The notes under the pieces are model-generated. The model had not been told where the DNA came from and searched no databases. It saw nothing but the letters and a program-made list of their open reading frames with translations. The position numbers and the translations under genes are program-made. Shown here in pieces: positions 50,851 to 59,304 of a stretch of 64,000 nucleotides of DNA (the first letter of the stretch is position 1; each line of letters begins with the position of its first letter). The stretch is from positions 1,634-65,633 of the forward strand of contig JALTBN010000043.1 in NCBI GenBank assembly GCA_027075325.1, in the 5' to 3' direction. The stretch comes from Thermococcus sp. (GTDB taxonomy: Archaea; Methanobacteriota_B; Thermococci; Thermococcales; Thermococcaceae).

Positions 50851-51204
50851 TCACCTTTTAGGACCCAGGAGCTTGAACCTTATGGCTATTACCCCGTAGC
50901 GGTTCTCCTTCCACTTTGGGTAAAGGCCGTGAAAGCGCTTCAGGGCCCTCTCAAACCCCGGATCGTCGGGGAATATCTTCGCTATCGGCTCCTCCCTGAG
51001 GGCCTGTCTGAATGTCTCGTAGCGCTTGACCCCCGTAACGACCGCAGGAACCTCATCATTAAATATTATCTTGTCCCCTGGCTTTATATCCCTGAACTGT
51101 GGATAATTCGCCCTTACTTCAATCCTCTTCTCACCGGACTTTATGTAGTCCAGGTATTCCTCACGAACTCTCAGTCGGTACACTTTCATGCTCATCCCAG
51201 CCAT
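50851..51204 (-). CDS. ASCH domain protein
   Basis: [61 protein letters not shown]...[11 protein letters not shown]. Confidence 0.82.
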   Translation of the reverse strand: MAGMSMKVYRLRVREEYLDYIKSGEKRIEVRANYPQFRDIKPGDKIIFNDEVPAVVTGVKRYETFRQALREEPIAKIFPDDPGFERALKRFHGLYPKWKENRYGVIAIRFKLLGPKR

Positions 51205-51260
51205 AATCCGGGGGAAACTTTTAAATCTAATCGAAGCGAAATTAATCCGGAGCTGATAAT

Positions 51261-51443
51261 ATGATCAAAGTGAGAGGATACAGGCGGGCCCAGAGTGCCA
51301 TTGAATACCTCTTCATGCTTGCGGCGGCGCTGATACTCGTGGCCATCGCGCTGAAGGCAGTCATGGACAGCACTGACTACCTGGAAAAGAACGTCTCGAA
51401 CTACACCAGCGTTGTCAGGAAGAAGATTCTTGAGAACCTGTGA
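51261..51443 (+). CDS. Small pilin-like protein with class III (type IV pilin) signal peptide
   Basis: [33 protein letters not shown]; QxSxExxxL motif followed by a hydrophobic helix. Confidence 0.87.
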   Translation: MIKVRGYRRAQSAIEYLFMLAAALILVAIALKAVMDSTDYLEKNVSNYTSVVRKKILENL

Positions 51444-51465
51444 ATGCTTCTTTGGGGATGGTACC

Positions 51466-52695
51466 ATGCTGGCTTATGAGGCAGTTGTCCTCATCGTTGG
51501 TTCCATCATGGGGATTCTAACGTCATACACCGATATCAAGACCGGTTTCATCTTTGACAACCATGCTTTTCCCCTCTTGGGCATAATCGAACGCATTAGA
51601 GGAGCGACAGAGGAAGGAGAAGAGGAGGAACTTCCCCTCCCCCAGTGGGTTGGAAAGGTTATTGTTCCGGCAGCTGAAATCGGGATTCTCCTCTACCTTT
51701 ACCTCGGGCTCAGCAAAGGAAGCATTCTCCTGGCCTTATCGGGTTTAATAGGGCTGATTGTTGGCTTTATCCTAGGCATGGTTCTCTACTACGCCGGGGC
51801 GTGGGCCTCTGGAGATGTCGTGGTTCTGGCGGCCTTCTCAGCGCTCCTGCCCCTCCCCCTGAGCTATGCGAGGGTGGTGGCTCCATACGAAAGCACCTAT
51901 CCCCTTTACCCACTTTCTATCCTCTTCAACAGCATCCTCGCAGTTTTTCCGTTCCTCTTCTTTTACGCACTCGGCGTCCTCCTGGTGAGGAAGGAAACGG
52001 AGGAGCTCAAGGCAGTCTTCACCGAAGGGCTCACTTTGACTCTGGAGGTCTCTCTGTGGATAATGGCCGGGATAGGGTTGGCTATAGTCCTCGAGAACCG
52101 CGGGATTGCACTCAACCCGGTAATTAAGTACCTCCTCACTCTGGCCATCATAGCAGTGTTCGGGAAGTACAAGAAGGCGGGAGACGCAGTGGGTCTCGCC
52201 GTACTGGGATACCTCATCTACGCGGGTGGCGCCGATGTAGTCTACGCTTACGGGAAGCTCTTCGCGGTTCTGTACGTCTTCAAGGTGTTCTTCTCGGTCG
52301 TTAAGGTTCTCCGCAAAAAGGCCCTCGTGGAGGAGGTTCCCGTGGAGGAGCTCAGGGAATGGGATATACTGGGGGAGACAATATACATCAACGGAGATGA
52401 CATCGTCCGCGACAGGCGTGATTTCTTCGAGGTTCTGAAGGAGGCTGTGCTCTCCGGGAACTTAAAGGCCCTCTCAGGCACCCAGCGGGACGTTATAGCA
52501 TCCCCAAGCGCTGAGGGACTCAGTGGGGAGCAGATAGAAAAGCTCAAAGAATTCGTCCGCGAAGGGAAGCTGGAAAACAGGTTTCTCAGAAAGAAGTCGA
52601 TGCCCTTCGCACCCAGCATCTTCCTCGGTTTTCTCATCTCGGCCCTCTGGGGCGACATCTTCTGGTGGCTGATACTTAAGACGGCAGGCCTCTGA
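51466..52695 (+). CDS. A24 family prepilin peptidase (FlaK/EppA-like)
   Basis: MLAYEAVVLIVGSIMGILTSYTDIKTGFIFD; second Asp motif YYAGAWASGDVVVLAAFSALLPL; multi-TM. Confidence 0.88.
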   Translation: MLAYEAVVLIVGSIMGILTSYTDIKTGFIFDNHAFPLLGIIERIRGATEEGEEEELPLPQWVGKVIVPAAEIGILLYLYLGLSKGSILLALSGLIGLIVGFILGMVLYYAGAWASGDVVVLAAFSALLPLPLSYARVVAPYESTYPLYPLSILFNSILAVFPFLFFYALGVLLVRKETEELKAVFTEGLTLTLEVSLWIMAGIGLAIVLENRGIALNPVIKYLLTLAIIAVFGKYKKAGDAVGLAVLGYLIYAGGADVVYAYGKLFAVLYVFKVFFSVVKVLRKKALVEEVPVEELREWDILGETIYINGDDIVRDRRDFFEVLKEAVLSGNLKALSGTQRDVIASPSAEGLSGEQIEKLKEFVREGKLENRFLRKKSMPFAPSIFLGFLISALWGDIFWWLILKTAGL

Positions 52696-52773
52696 AAGGG
52701 TCGGGGAAGGGCGTGCTCATCACACATCAGCAAAGCAAAAGCTCGTCATCCCCCTTCTCTTCCGTTGTGGGAA

Positions 52774-53397
52774 TCACCCCTCAATGAGACCACGGATTAT
52801 CTCAACGACCTCTTGAAGGCTCTCGACAACGTGGTCCCCCTCAACACCTTCGTGTGGGTTTATGGCTATGCTGACGTCTGCCTCACTGAACATTGCTATG
52901 TCGTTGTAGCCGTCTCCAACGGCGACCGTGAGCTCCGGCTGCAACTTCTCCTTCAGGCGGCGGAGAATTGGTCCCTTTCCAGTGAAATCTACGTGGGGAT
53001 AAACCTCACCAGTTAGAACCCCATTCTCATCAAAAACGAGCTCGTTAGCGAACACGTAATCCGCCCCAAGCTCCCGCCCCACCCTGCTCGCAAGGCACAT
53101 CAAGCCGCTGCTCAGAATGGCGGTTTTAAATTCGTTTCTCCTCAGGAACTCAAAGAGCTCCTCCGCCCCCTCCATGTACTCAACGGATTGCACCCACTCC
53201 AGTATCTCCTCCTTCAGGTGTCCCCTCCACAGGGAGGCATCCAGTCTGGCCCACGTTGCGTAGTCGATTTCACCGTCGAAGAACATCCGGGCATACTCGC
53301 TGCCCTTGTTCCACGTTCCAAATCGCTTGTGGAGCTCCACCCATCCCGAAACGGATTTAACGAGGGTTCCCTCAAGATCGAAAGCCGCCAGTCTCAT
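52774..53397 (-). CDS. HAD family phosphatase (SerB-like)
   Basis: AFDLEGTLVKS, TAILSSGLMCLASRVGRELGADYVFANEL, VAVGDGYNDIAMFSEADVSIAINP. Confidence 0.93.
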   Translation of the reverse strand: MRLAAFDLEGTLVKSVSGWVELHKRFGTWNKGSEYARMFFDGEIDYATWARLDASLWRGHLKEEILEWVQSVEYMEGAEELFEFLRRNEFKTAILSSGLMCLASRVGRELGADYVFANELVFDENGVLTGEVYPHVDFTGKGPILRRLKEKLQPELTVAVGDGYNDIAMFSEADVSIAINPHEGVEGDHVVESLQEVVEIIRGLIEG

Positions 53398-53473
53398 ATT
53401 CTCACCTCATCCCATTGAGCCCACCCGTTTATAAACCTCCCGCGGGATATAACTTAAATATCCAAACACCGTA

Positions 53474-54208
53474 GTGGTCACGGTGAAAAAGGTGGTATAC
53501 GTCGGTGAGATATTAAAGACTCTCGAACGTGTTCCCTCCGGAATCCAGGGGCTGGATGAGATCATAGGCGGGGGCTTTCTTCCGGGGAGGGTTTACCTCA
53601 TCACGGGGCCGCCGGGAAGCGGTAAAACCACCATCGGGGTTCAATTCCTGGTGGAAGGTGCAAAAAACGGGGATAAAGGTACGTTCATCTCCCTGGTTGA
53701 GAACCCCAAAATCATAGTGCAGGACATGCTACGCTACAATTTTGGCCTGTTAGGGTACCTCCAGTCCAAGACTATAACCTTCCACGACCTCGGAAGCAGG
53801 CTCCTGCGCACCGAATACCGCCTCACCTGGAACGAGCTCTTCAACACGATTCTCCAGATAATCGACGAGGAAGGGGCAAAGAGGGTTGTTATTGACTCCT
53901 TCACATCTATGGAACACCTCGTTAAAGATCCCGATAACAAGCGCTGGGCGCTGGGACGGTTCATTAGGGCCCTCCAGGAACTGGAAATCACAACACTGAT
54001 AACGTCGGAGATGCTCCAGGGTGACGCATACACAGATGAACACTACCTCACCGACGGCGTCATAGTGATACATCACTTCATGAGGAATTACCAGATGGTG
54101 AGGGCCATCCAGGTGCTGAAAATGCACGGTGTACCCCACGACAGCAACATGAAGAGGGTAAGGTTCACGGATGATGGAGTGAGGGTCTACCAGGAGGCCC
54201 CGTTCTGA
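53474..54208 (+). CDS. KaiC/RecA-superfamily ATPase (single domain)
   Basis: RVPSGIQGLDEIIGGGFLPGRVYLITGPPGSGKTTIGVQFLVEGAKNGDKGTFISLVENP; KRVVIDSFTSMEHL. Confidence 0.93.
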   Translation: MVTVKKVVYVGEILKTLERVPSGIQGLDEIIGGGFLPGRVYLITGPPGSGKTTIGVQFLVEGAKNGDKGTFISLVENPKIIVQDMLRYNFGLLGYLQSKTITFHDLGSRLLRTEYRLTWNELFNTILQIIDEEGAKRVVIDSFTSMEHLVKDPDNKRWALGRFIRALQELEITTLITSEMLQGDAYTDEHYLTDGVIVIHHFMRNYQMVRAIQVLKMHGVPHDSNMKRVRFTDDGVRVYQEAPF

Positions 54209-54218
54209 GGTGGTTATA

Positions 54219-54671
54219 ATGGGGAGAAAAAACGGAATTAAAGCTAAAGAAGAGGTTCGCGAACTCCTTGAGGAAGCCTACAACCTGGGCTACTTCATGG
54301 GCTATGGAGGGCACAGTGACTGGGTTGGTTGGGCCAGGGAGCAGAGAGAAGGACTGTACAAAAAAGCAGAGGAGCTGGGTGTTTACCCCCTCGTGAAGGA
54401 TGCCTACGCCAGGGGAAAGGAGGACGGCGCGAAGAAAAGGGAGGAGGACATTCACCTGGGACTCATAGAAAAGGGCAGGATAACCGAGGAAGTCAAGGCA
54501 AAGCCTAAGATATCCGCTCCCCCGGAGAGAACCGCCGAACCTGCAGAAGAGAAGATTAGAGCGGAATTCGCTCGCTTCCTTCAGACAACGAAGCTCGTTC
54601 TCCCGCCTGAGTTTCTGGATACGCTTAAGCACCTTGAGCTGCCCAAAATGCTGAAGCTGGGGGAGGAGTAA
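54219..54671 (+). CDS. Conserved charged helical protein in the KaiC operon
   Basis: MGRKNGIKAKEEVRELLEEAYNLGYFMGYGGHSDWVGWAREQREGLYKKAEELGVYPLVKDAYARGKEDG. Confidence 0.72.
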   Translation: MGRKNGIKAKEEVRELLEEAYNLGYFMGYGGHSDWVGWAREQREGLYKKAEELGVYPLVKDAYARGKEDGAKKREEDIHLGLIEKGRITEEVKAKPKISAPPERTAEPAEEKIRAEFARFLQTTKLVLPPEFLDTLKHLELPKMLKLGEE

Positions 54672-54672
54672 G

Positions 54673-56370
54673 TTGAGCATGGGAAATTACACAAAGGGAG
54701 CCAGAATCAGCACGGACAGGGTACTACACGATATTGGAGAGATAACTCAGTTCCACAGGATACAGGGCTCAAGAGAGCTCGTTGAGGCCGTTAAATACAT
54801 CGAGGAGGAGCTCTCTGCATGGGGTATCGAATCAAAACGGCTCGACAGAACGTACGATGGAAAGAGCTTCTACCTGACGCTCAGGAGTCCAATAGCCTGG
54901 AACCTCATCAGCGCGGAGCTTGATTGGGACGGGAGAAAGGTTACATCGGATGAAACACCCTTGATGGTCATGGCCCACTCCCCACCGGGGGAAGGGGAAG
55001 GAAGCGTACTCCCTATACTTCGAGAAGAGGACTGGAAACGGGCGGAGGGAAAAATCGTCCTCGCTGGAAGGAACTGGAGGGAAGCCTACAGGAGGGCCAA
55101 CGAGGAGGGAGCCGTTGCTTTTATCGCTTACCGTAAGGGAACGGGGACCGCTTTTCCCTACATAGGACTCTTCCTGAGCAAAAAAGACCTGGAATGGGCC
55201 GGAATCCCCGCCCTGACAATACCGGAGGCCTGGGCCGATGAGATCATCGAGAAATCGCTCTCCGGCTCGGAAGTTCTCGCCAGATTTGCAGTTCAAACCG
55301 AGACTCCTCCCCAGGAGCGTCTTCCAATCCTCCAGGCGACGATTGGAGAGCCGCCCTTCATAGTATTCACCGCCCATATCTGCCACCCAAAGCCGGGAGC
55401 CAACGACAACGCCTCCGGAAGCGCCATGCTGATGGAACTGGCAAGGGTTCTAAGCAGCACCTGGAATGAGTCCTATCGCTTTGGCTTCTCGTTCCTGTGG
55501 GTTCCCGAATATTATGGTACACAGGCTTTCTTTGCCGGAGACCTCAACCTCAAGGATTATTACGCCGGATTTAACCTCGATATGATTGGGGGGAGCCAGG
55601 ACCGCTCCGGTTCGACTGTAATGGTGATAAGAACACCATTATCCCGGTTTTCAGTTGTTTCGGGTGTTCTCGAAAGGGCCCTTGAGTTGACGAACGTCTC
55701 AGAGAGCAGGGGCCTGACTGGGGAACCCCTACCCGCTGTGAAGCTCAAGGCGTTCCCCTACGAGATGGGAAGCGACCATGATGTCCTAAACTTCTTCGGG
55801 ATTCCCTCGGTAATGCCGATAACTTGGCCCGACAGGTTCTATCACTCAAGCGCGGACACCGTGGAGAAGCTCAGCCTTGACACAATCAAAATCATCGGAA
55901 ACGCCGTCCTCTCATCAGCCCTTTTCCTCGCAGAGGCGCCCTCAAAAGAACTGGAGCGCTTCTCCAGAGGCTATGCCATGAAGTACCTCGGGGAACTCTC
56001 AATGGAACGCGAAACAGAGGTTGCGGAAAAACTGGTCATGATGGGACTGGCGCGGGACTCGGAGTTCCTGGGAATGAAGCTTGGACACAGGTTTAATGTG
56101 GAGCCCTGGCTTGAGTGGGCTCTCAGGGGGAGGATAGGAGAGGATATAGTGGAGCTCAGAGCTGGGGAGCACCTCTATGAGTTCAAGGAGCTAACGAAGG
56201 GCAGGGAGACAATCGTCCACCTCCACGAACTGATAATGCTCGGAGAACTCCTGCCGGAGGAAAAAGCTTATACAGCCCTGAAAGAGGAATATGGAGAGAT
56301 AAGGGTAGAAAAGCTCAGAAAACTCGTAGAACTGACGGAGAAGAGCGGTCTGGTAAGGTGGAAAGATTAA
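54673..56370 (+). CDS. M28-like zinc aminopeptidase, DUF4910-type with PA-like domain; start codon uncertain
   Basis: FTAHICHPKPGANDNASGSAMLMELARVL; WVPEYYGTQAFF; GFNLDMIGG; FYHSSADTVEKL. Confidence 0.85.
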   Translation: MSMGNYTKGARISTDRVLHDIGEITQFHRIQGSRELVEAVKYIEEELSAWGIESKRLDRTYDGKSFYLTLRSPIAWNLISAELDWDGRKVTSDETPLMVMAHSPPGEGEGSVLPILREEDWKRAEGKIVLAGRNWREAYRRANEEGAVAFIAYRKGTGTAFPYIGLFLSKKDLEWAGIPALTIPEAWADEIIEKSLSGSEVLARFAVQTETPPQERLPILQATIGEPPFIVFTAHICHPKPGANDNASGSAMLMELARVLSSTWNESYRFGFSFLWVPEYYGTQAFFAGDLNLKDYYAGFNLDMIGGSQDRSGSTVMVIRTPLSRFSVVSGVLERALELTNVSESRGLTGEPLPAVKLKAFPYEMGSDHDVLNFFGIPSVMPITWPDRFYHSSADTVEKLSLDTIKIIGNAVLSSALFLAEAPSKELERFSRGYAMKYLGELSMERETEVAEKLVMMGLARDSEFLGMKLGHRFNVEPWLEWALRGRIGEDIVELRAGEHLYEFKELTKGRETIVHLHELIMLGELLPEEKAYTALKEEYGEIRVEKLRKLVELTEKSGLVRWKD

Positions 56371-56702
56371 TCGCCAGAGATTTCAGTCTCAAGTTCATCT
56401 ATTTTTTTCAGGAGACTGTTCTTTATTCTCTCAAGAAGTTCGCGGGGGGAGGTGGCGGTGTAAACATAGCCGAGCCACCCCTGCTCAACCAGCTTTCTCT
56501 GGAGAATTCCTTTCCGATACAGGTTGAGGACGTGGGCTCTAACGGAGCGCTCGCTTATTCCAAGCTCCTTTTGAATCTCGGTTATCCTCATGGGGCGCTT
56601 CTTCTCCAGGAGGAGGCGGTATACCCTGAGCTCCCCTTTCTTTAGTCCCATGACCCGCAGGATTCCCTCCAGTTTTTCGTATACGTCCTCTTTAGCACCC
56701 AT
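56367..56702 (-). CDS. Winged-helix transcriptional regulator
   Basis: KGELRVYRLLLEKKRPMRITEIQKELGISERSVRAHVLNLYRKGILQRKLVEQGWLGYVYTATSPRELLERI. Confidence 0.87.
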   Translation of the reverse strand: MGAKEDVYEKLEGILRVMGLKKGELRVYRLLLEKKRPMRITEIQKELGISERSVRAHVLNLYRKGILQRKLVEQGWLGYVYTATSPRELLERIKNSLLKKIDELETEISGD

Positions 56703-56854
56703 GATTTCGCCCCTATGAAAATAGGATTTCATACCTCTTAAAAACTTTGCGTCATTCCCCACCGATATTGGAAGTTACCTGAAATATTTTTAATTTATGT
56801 GGCAACTTTTCAAAAATATCACCAAAATCTGAGCTAAATTGGCAATTATGTCAA

Positions 56855-57022
56855 TGTGGGCCGGGTACAGAGGCCCGCGTTCATCGCTCGCGCGGGTGGA
56901 TGCTCCCGGCCCTGTGGGCTCGGCGTGAGCACTCCCCGCTCACAAAACCCGATGCCTTGCGGGGGCGGATTAACCGAGCCCATGAGGAGACGGAATGTCC
57001 CCTCACTGTCGGCAGAGTGGGG
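56855..57022 (-). ncRNA. Candidate H/ACA guide RNA (two or three stem-loops, each followed by ACA)
   Basis: Minus strand: stem GGGCCGGG (56912-56905)/CCCGGCCC (56865-56858) then ACA (56857-56855); stem GGGCTCGG (56981-56974)/CCGAGCCC (56923-56916) then ACA (56915-56913); K-loop-like GA...AUGA in the first hairpin; TATA-like TTTTTAAG at 57042-57035. No plausible ORF; GC-rich island in an AT-rich intergenic region. Confidence 0.72.
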
Positions 57023-57051
57023 TGGAAAAGAGAGCTTAAAAAGGTAGAGGT

Positions 57052-57519
57052 TCACTCGATCGGGAGTTCCATGTCCTCTTTGTGGGCCTTTAGAACCACC
57101 ATCGTATGTGTGGATTCAACACCCTCTATGTCTCCTATTCTGTCCAGAAAGTCGTTCAGCTCATCGCTGTCCTTTGCGCGGATCTTGACTATCATGTCGT
57201 AGTCTCCGGTGGTCTCGTAGACTTCAACTATCTTGGGGTACTTTCGGAGCTCCCCTGCGACGTTGGCGTACATCCCGGCCTTAGCTTTTATCAGAACGAA
57301 CGCCAGCATACCAAGCCCTATCGATGCCGGGTCAAGGAGGATAGTGAAGCGCCTTATGATGCCCTTTTCTTTGAGCTTCTTTATCCTCTCGTATATCGTG
57401 GACTCAGCCAGGTCCACTTCCTTGGAAATCTCTCTCAGCGGCGTTCTGCTGTTCCTCTGGAGTATCATGAGAATTTTCTTGTCAATTTCATCGAGACCTC
57501 CTCTCACTGCAATCACCAC
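57052..57519 (-). CDS. Lrp/AsnC family transcriptional regulator
   Basis: LDEIDKKILMILQRNSRTPLREISKEVDLAESTIYERIKKLKEKGIIRRFTILLDPASIGLGMLAFVLIKAKAGMY...VYETTGDYDMIVKI. Confidence 0.96.
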   Translation of the reverse strand: MVIAVRGGLDEIDKKILMILQRNSRTPLREISKEVDLAESTIYERIKKLKEKGIIRRFTILLDPASIGLGMLAFVLIKAKAGMYANVAGELRKYPKIVEVYETTGDYDMIVKIRAKDSDELNDFLDRIGDIEGVESTHTMVVLKAHKEDMELPIE

Positions 57520-57648
57520 TAAAAATTTTCGAAAGCATATATAAACCTGCCGATTTTTAGGGAGAACTGGTAACGACCCAGCTGAAAGTCAGCCACATTA
57601 TCTTTATAAAACGCCGGACCCCCATAGGTTCAGAGCAGGGTGGTGAAC

Positions 57649-58815
57649 ATGCCAACGAACGTGACGGCAGAGTACTTGACAGCGGAGGAGGAGTACCACA
57701 GGGCCAAGACGATTCCGGAGAAGATAAGGGCACTGGAGAAGATGTACGCCACAGTTCCAAAGCACAAGGGAACCGAGAAGCTCAGGCTCCAGATAAAGAG
57801 GAAGCTCGCCGAGCTCAGAAAGGAGCTTGAGAAGCAGAGGCAGATGAAGAAGGGCGGTGGTGGCCCGTCGATAGCCGTCAGGAAGGAAGGTGCCGCCCAG
57901 ATAGTCTTGGCCGGCCTCCCCAACGTCGGCAAAAGCTCTCTGCTGAAGGCCCTCACGAACGTCGATGCCGATGTGGCCGACTACGCCTTTACCACGGTCC
58001 AGCCCGTTCCGGGCATGATGCACCACAAGGACGTTCAGATACAGCTCGTCGAGGTTCCCGGCCTCGTTGAGGGAGCCGCCCTCGGAAAGGGCATGGGACC
58101 ACAGCTTTTGAGCGTGATAAGGAACGCTGATGCGATAGCCATCGTTGTGGACCTCTCAAAGGACCCCGTTAAGCAGATGGAGACCCTTCTGCGCGAGTTT
58201 GAGAGGGCGGGGATAAAGGTCAACAAGCGCCGCCCCAGGGTTGAGGTAAAGAGGACTGCCATGGGTGGCATAGTGATCAACGGCGTTGAGAACATAAAGG
58301 GCGACGTGAGCGAGGTCATGAAGATACTCCGCGACGAGAGGATTCACTCGGCGGAGCTGACGGTAAAGGAGCCTGTAACGCTGGAGGAAATTGCGGATGC
58401 CCTTGATGAGAGCCTCGTCTGGCGCAGGGCCATAATCATAGCCAACAAGGGCGACGCCCCCAGCAGTAAGGAGAACTATGAGAAGCTGGTTAAAGCCTAC
58501 GGCGACCGCTTCAAGATAATCCCCGTCTCGGCTAAGAGGAAGATACAGCTCGACAAGCTGAAGGACGAGCTTTATGAATTAGCGGGAATAATCAGGGTTT
58601 TCACGAAGAGCCCCGGCGAGGAGCCGGCGTATCCGCCCGTGCCGCTCAAGAAAGGCTCGACGGTTATGGATTTGGCGGAGAGGATTCACAAGGACTTCGC
58701 CAGGAACTTCCGATACGCGCGCGTCTGGGGCAGGAGCGTCAAGTTCCCGGGCCAGAGGGTCGGTCCGGATCACGTGCTTGAGGACGGGGACATAGTGGAG
58801 ATTCACGCCAGATGA
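57649..58815 (+). CDS. OBG/DRG-family GTP-binding protein with TGS domain
   Basis: IVLAGLPNVGKSSLLKALTNVDADVADYAFTTVQPVPGMM; VEVPGLVEGA; C-terminal TGS GQRVGPDHVLEDGDIVEIHAR. Confidence 0.95.
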   Translation: MPTNVTAEYLTAEEEYHRAKTIPEKIRALEKMYATVPKHKGTEKLRLQIKRKLAELRKELEKQRQMKKGGGGPSIAVRKEGAAQIVLAGLPNVGKSSLLKALTNVDADVADYAFTTVQPVPGMMHHKDVQIQLVEVPGLVEGAALGKGMGPQLLSVIRNADAIAIVVDLSKDPVKQMETLLREFERAGIKVNKRRPRVEVKRTAMGGIVINGVENIKGDVSEVMKILRDERIHSAELTVKEPVTLEEIADALDESLVWRRAIIIANKGDAPSSKENYEKLVKAYGDRFKIIPVSAKRKIQLDKLKDELYELAGIIRVFTKSPGEEPAYPPVPLKKGSTVMDLAERIHKDFARNFRYARVWGRSVKFPGQRVGPDHVLEDGDIVEIHAR

Positions 58816-59304
58816 TTAGTCTTCCTTTGGTACCGGTTCCGGCCTGATTACCTCTATTATTGGAATCCCCTCGAAGTCCTTGTCCAACGTTGCGATTCTC
58901 CTTATCCCCGCGGACACCATTGCTCCCAATATCTTGGCGTCGTGGAGGAGCAGACCGTATTTCTCGGCAACACTGAGGGTGAGGAATATGTCAGGGTCTT
59001 CGATTATTTCTATTCCGTGAGTTCCGATGAATGAGAGCACGAGTTCTGAGGCTTCCCTGAGAAGGGCTTTTCCTCCATCCTCTTTTAAGAAACGCTTAAG
59101 CTCGTGCAGGCTTTTAATTCCCTGAGAGGCTGCCTTCCTTCGGAGGGTAACGTAAACGCACTCGTCTACCACCGTCTCAGAAATCACGGGGTTCTTGGCC
59201 AGTGAAAAGGCCTTCTCAGCCTCATCTGTTAGTTCGGTCTCAAACAGCAGGTTGAGAATGACGTTACTGTCCAGAAAAGTCCTGGTACTCCTGTAGATAC
59301 TCAC
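58816..59304 (-). CDS. PIN domain protein (VapC-like toxin)
   Basis: RTFLDSNVILNLLFETELTDEAEKAFSL...LSVAEKYGLLLHDAKILGAMVSAGIRRIATLDKDFEGIPIIEVI. Confidence 0.87.
   Translation of the reverse strand: MSIYRSTRTFLDSNVILNLLFETELTDEAEKAFSLAKNPVISETVVDECVYVTLRRKAASQGIKSLHELKRFLKEDGGKALLREASELVLSFIGTHGIEIIEDPDIFLTLSVAEKYGLLLHDAKILGAMVSAGIRRIATLDKDFEGIPIIEVIRPEPVPKED

Noticed and set aside
56858-56981. The GC-rich intergenic block as SRP RNA or RNase P RNA
   Set aside because: No SRP helix 8 motif (GGAA...GNAR loop) and no RNase P conserved segments were seen; the ACA-flanked hairpins fit H/ACA better.
56856-57047. Plus-strand 63-aa and 100-aa ORFs over the GC-rich intergenic block
   Set aside because: Translations are Arg/Cys/Pro-rich with no plausible start context; inverted repeats explain the sequence.
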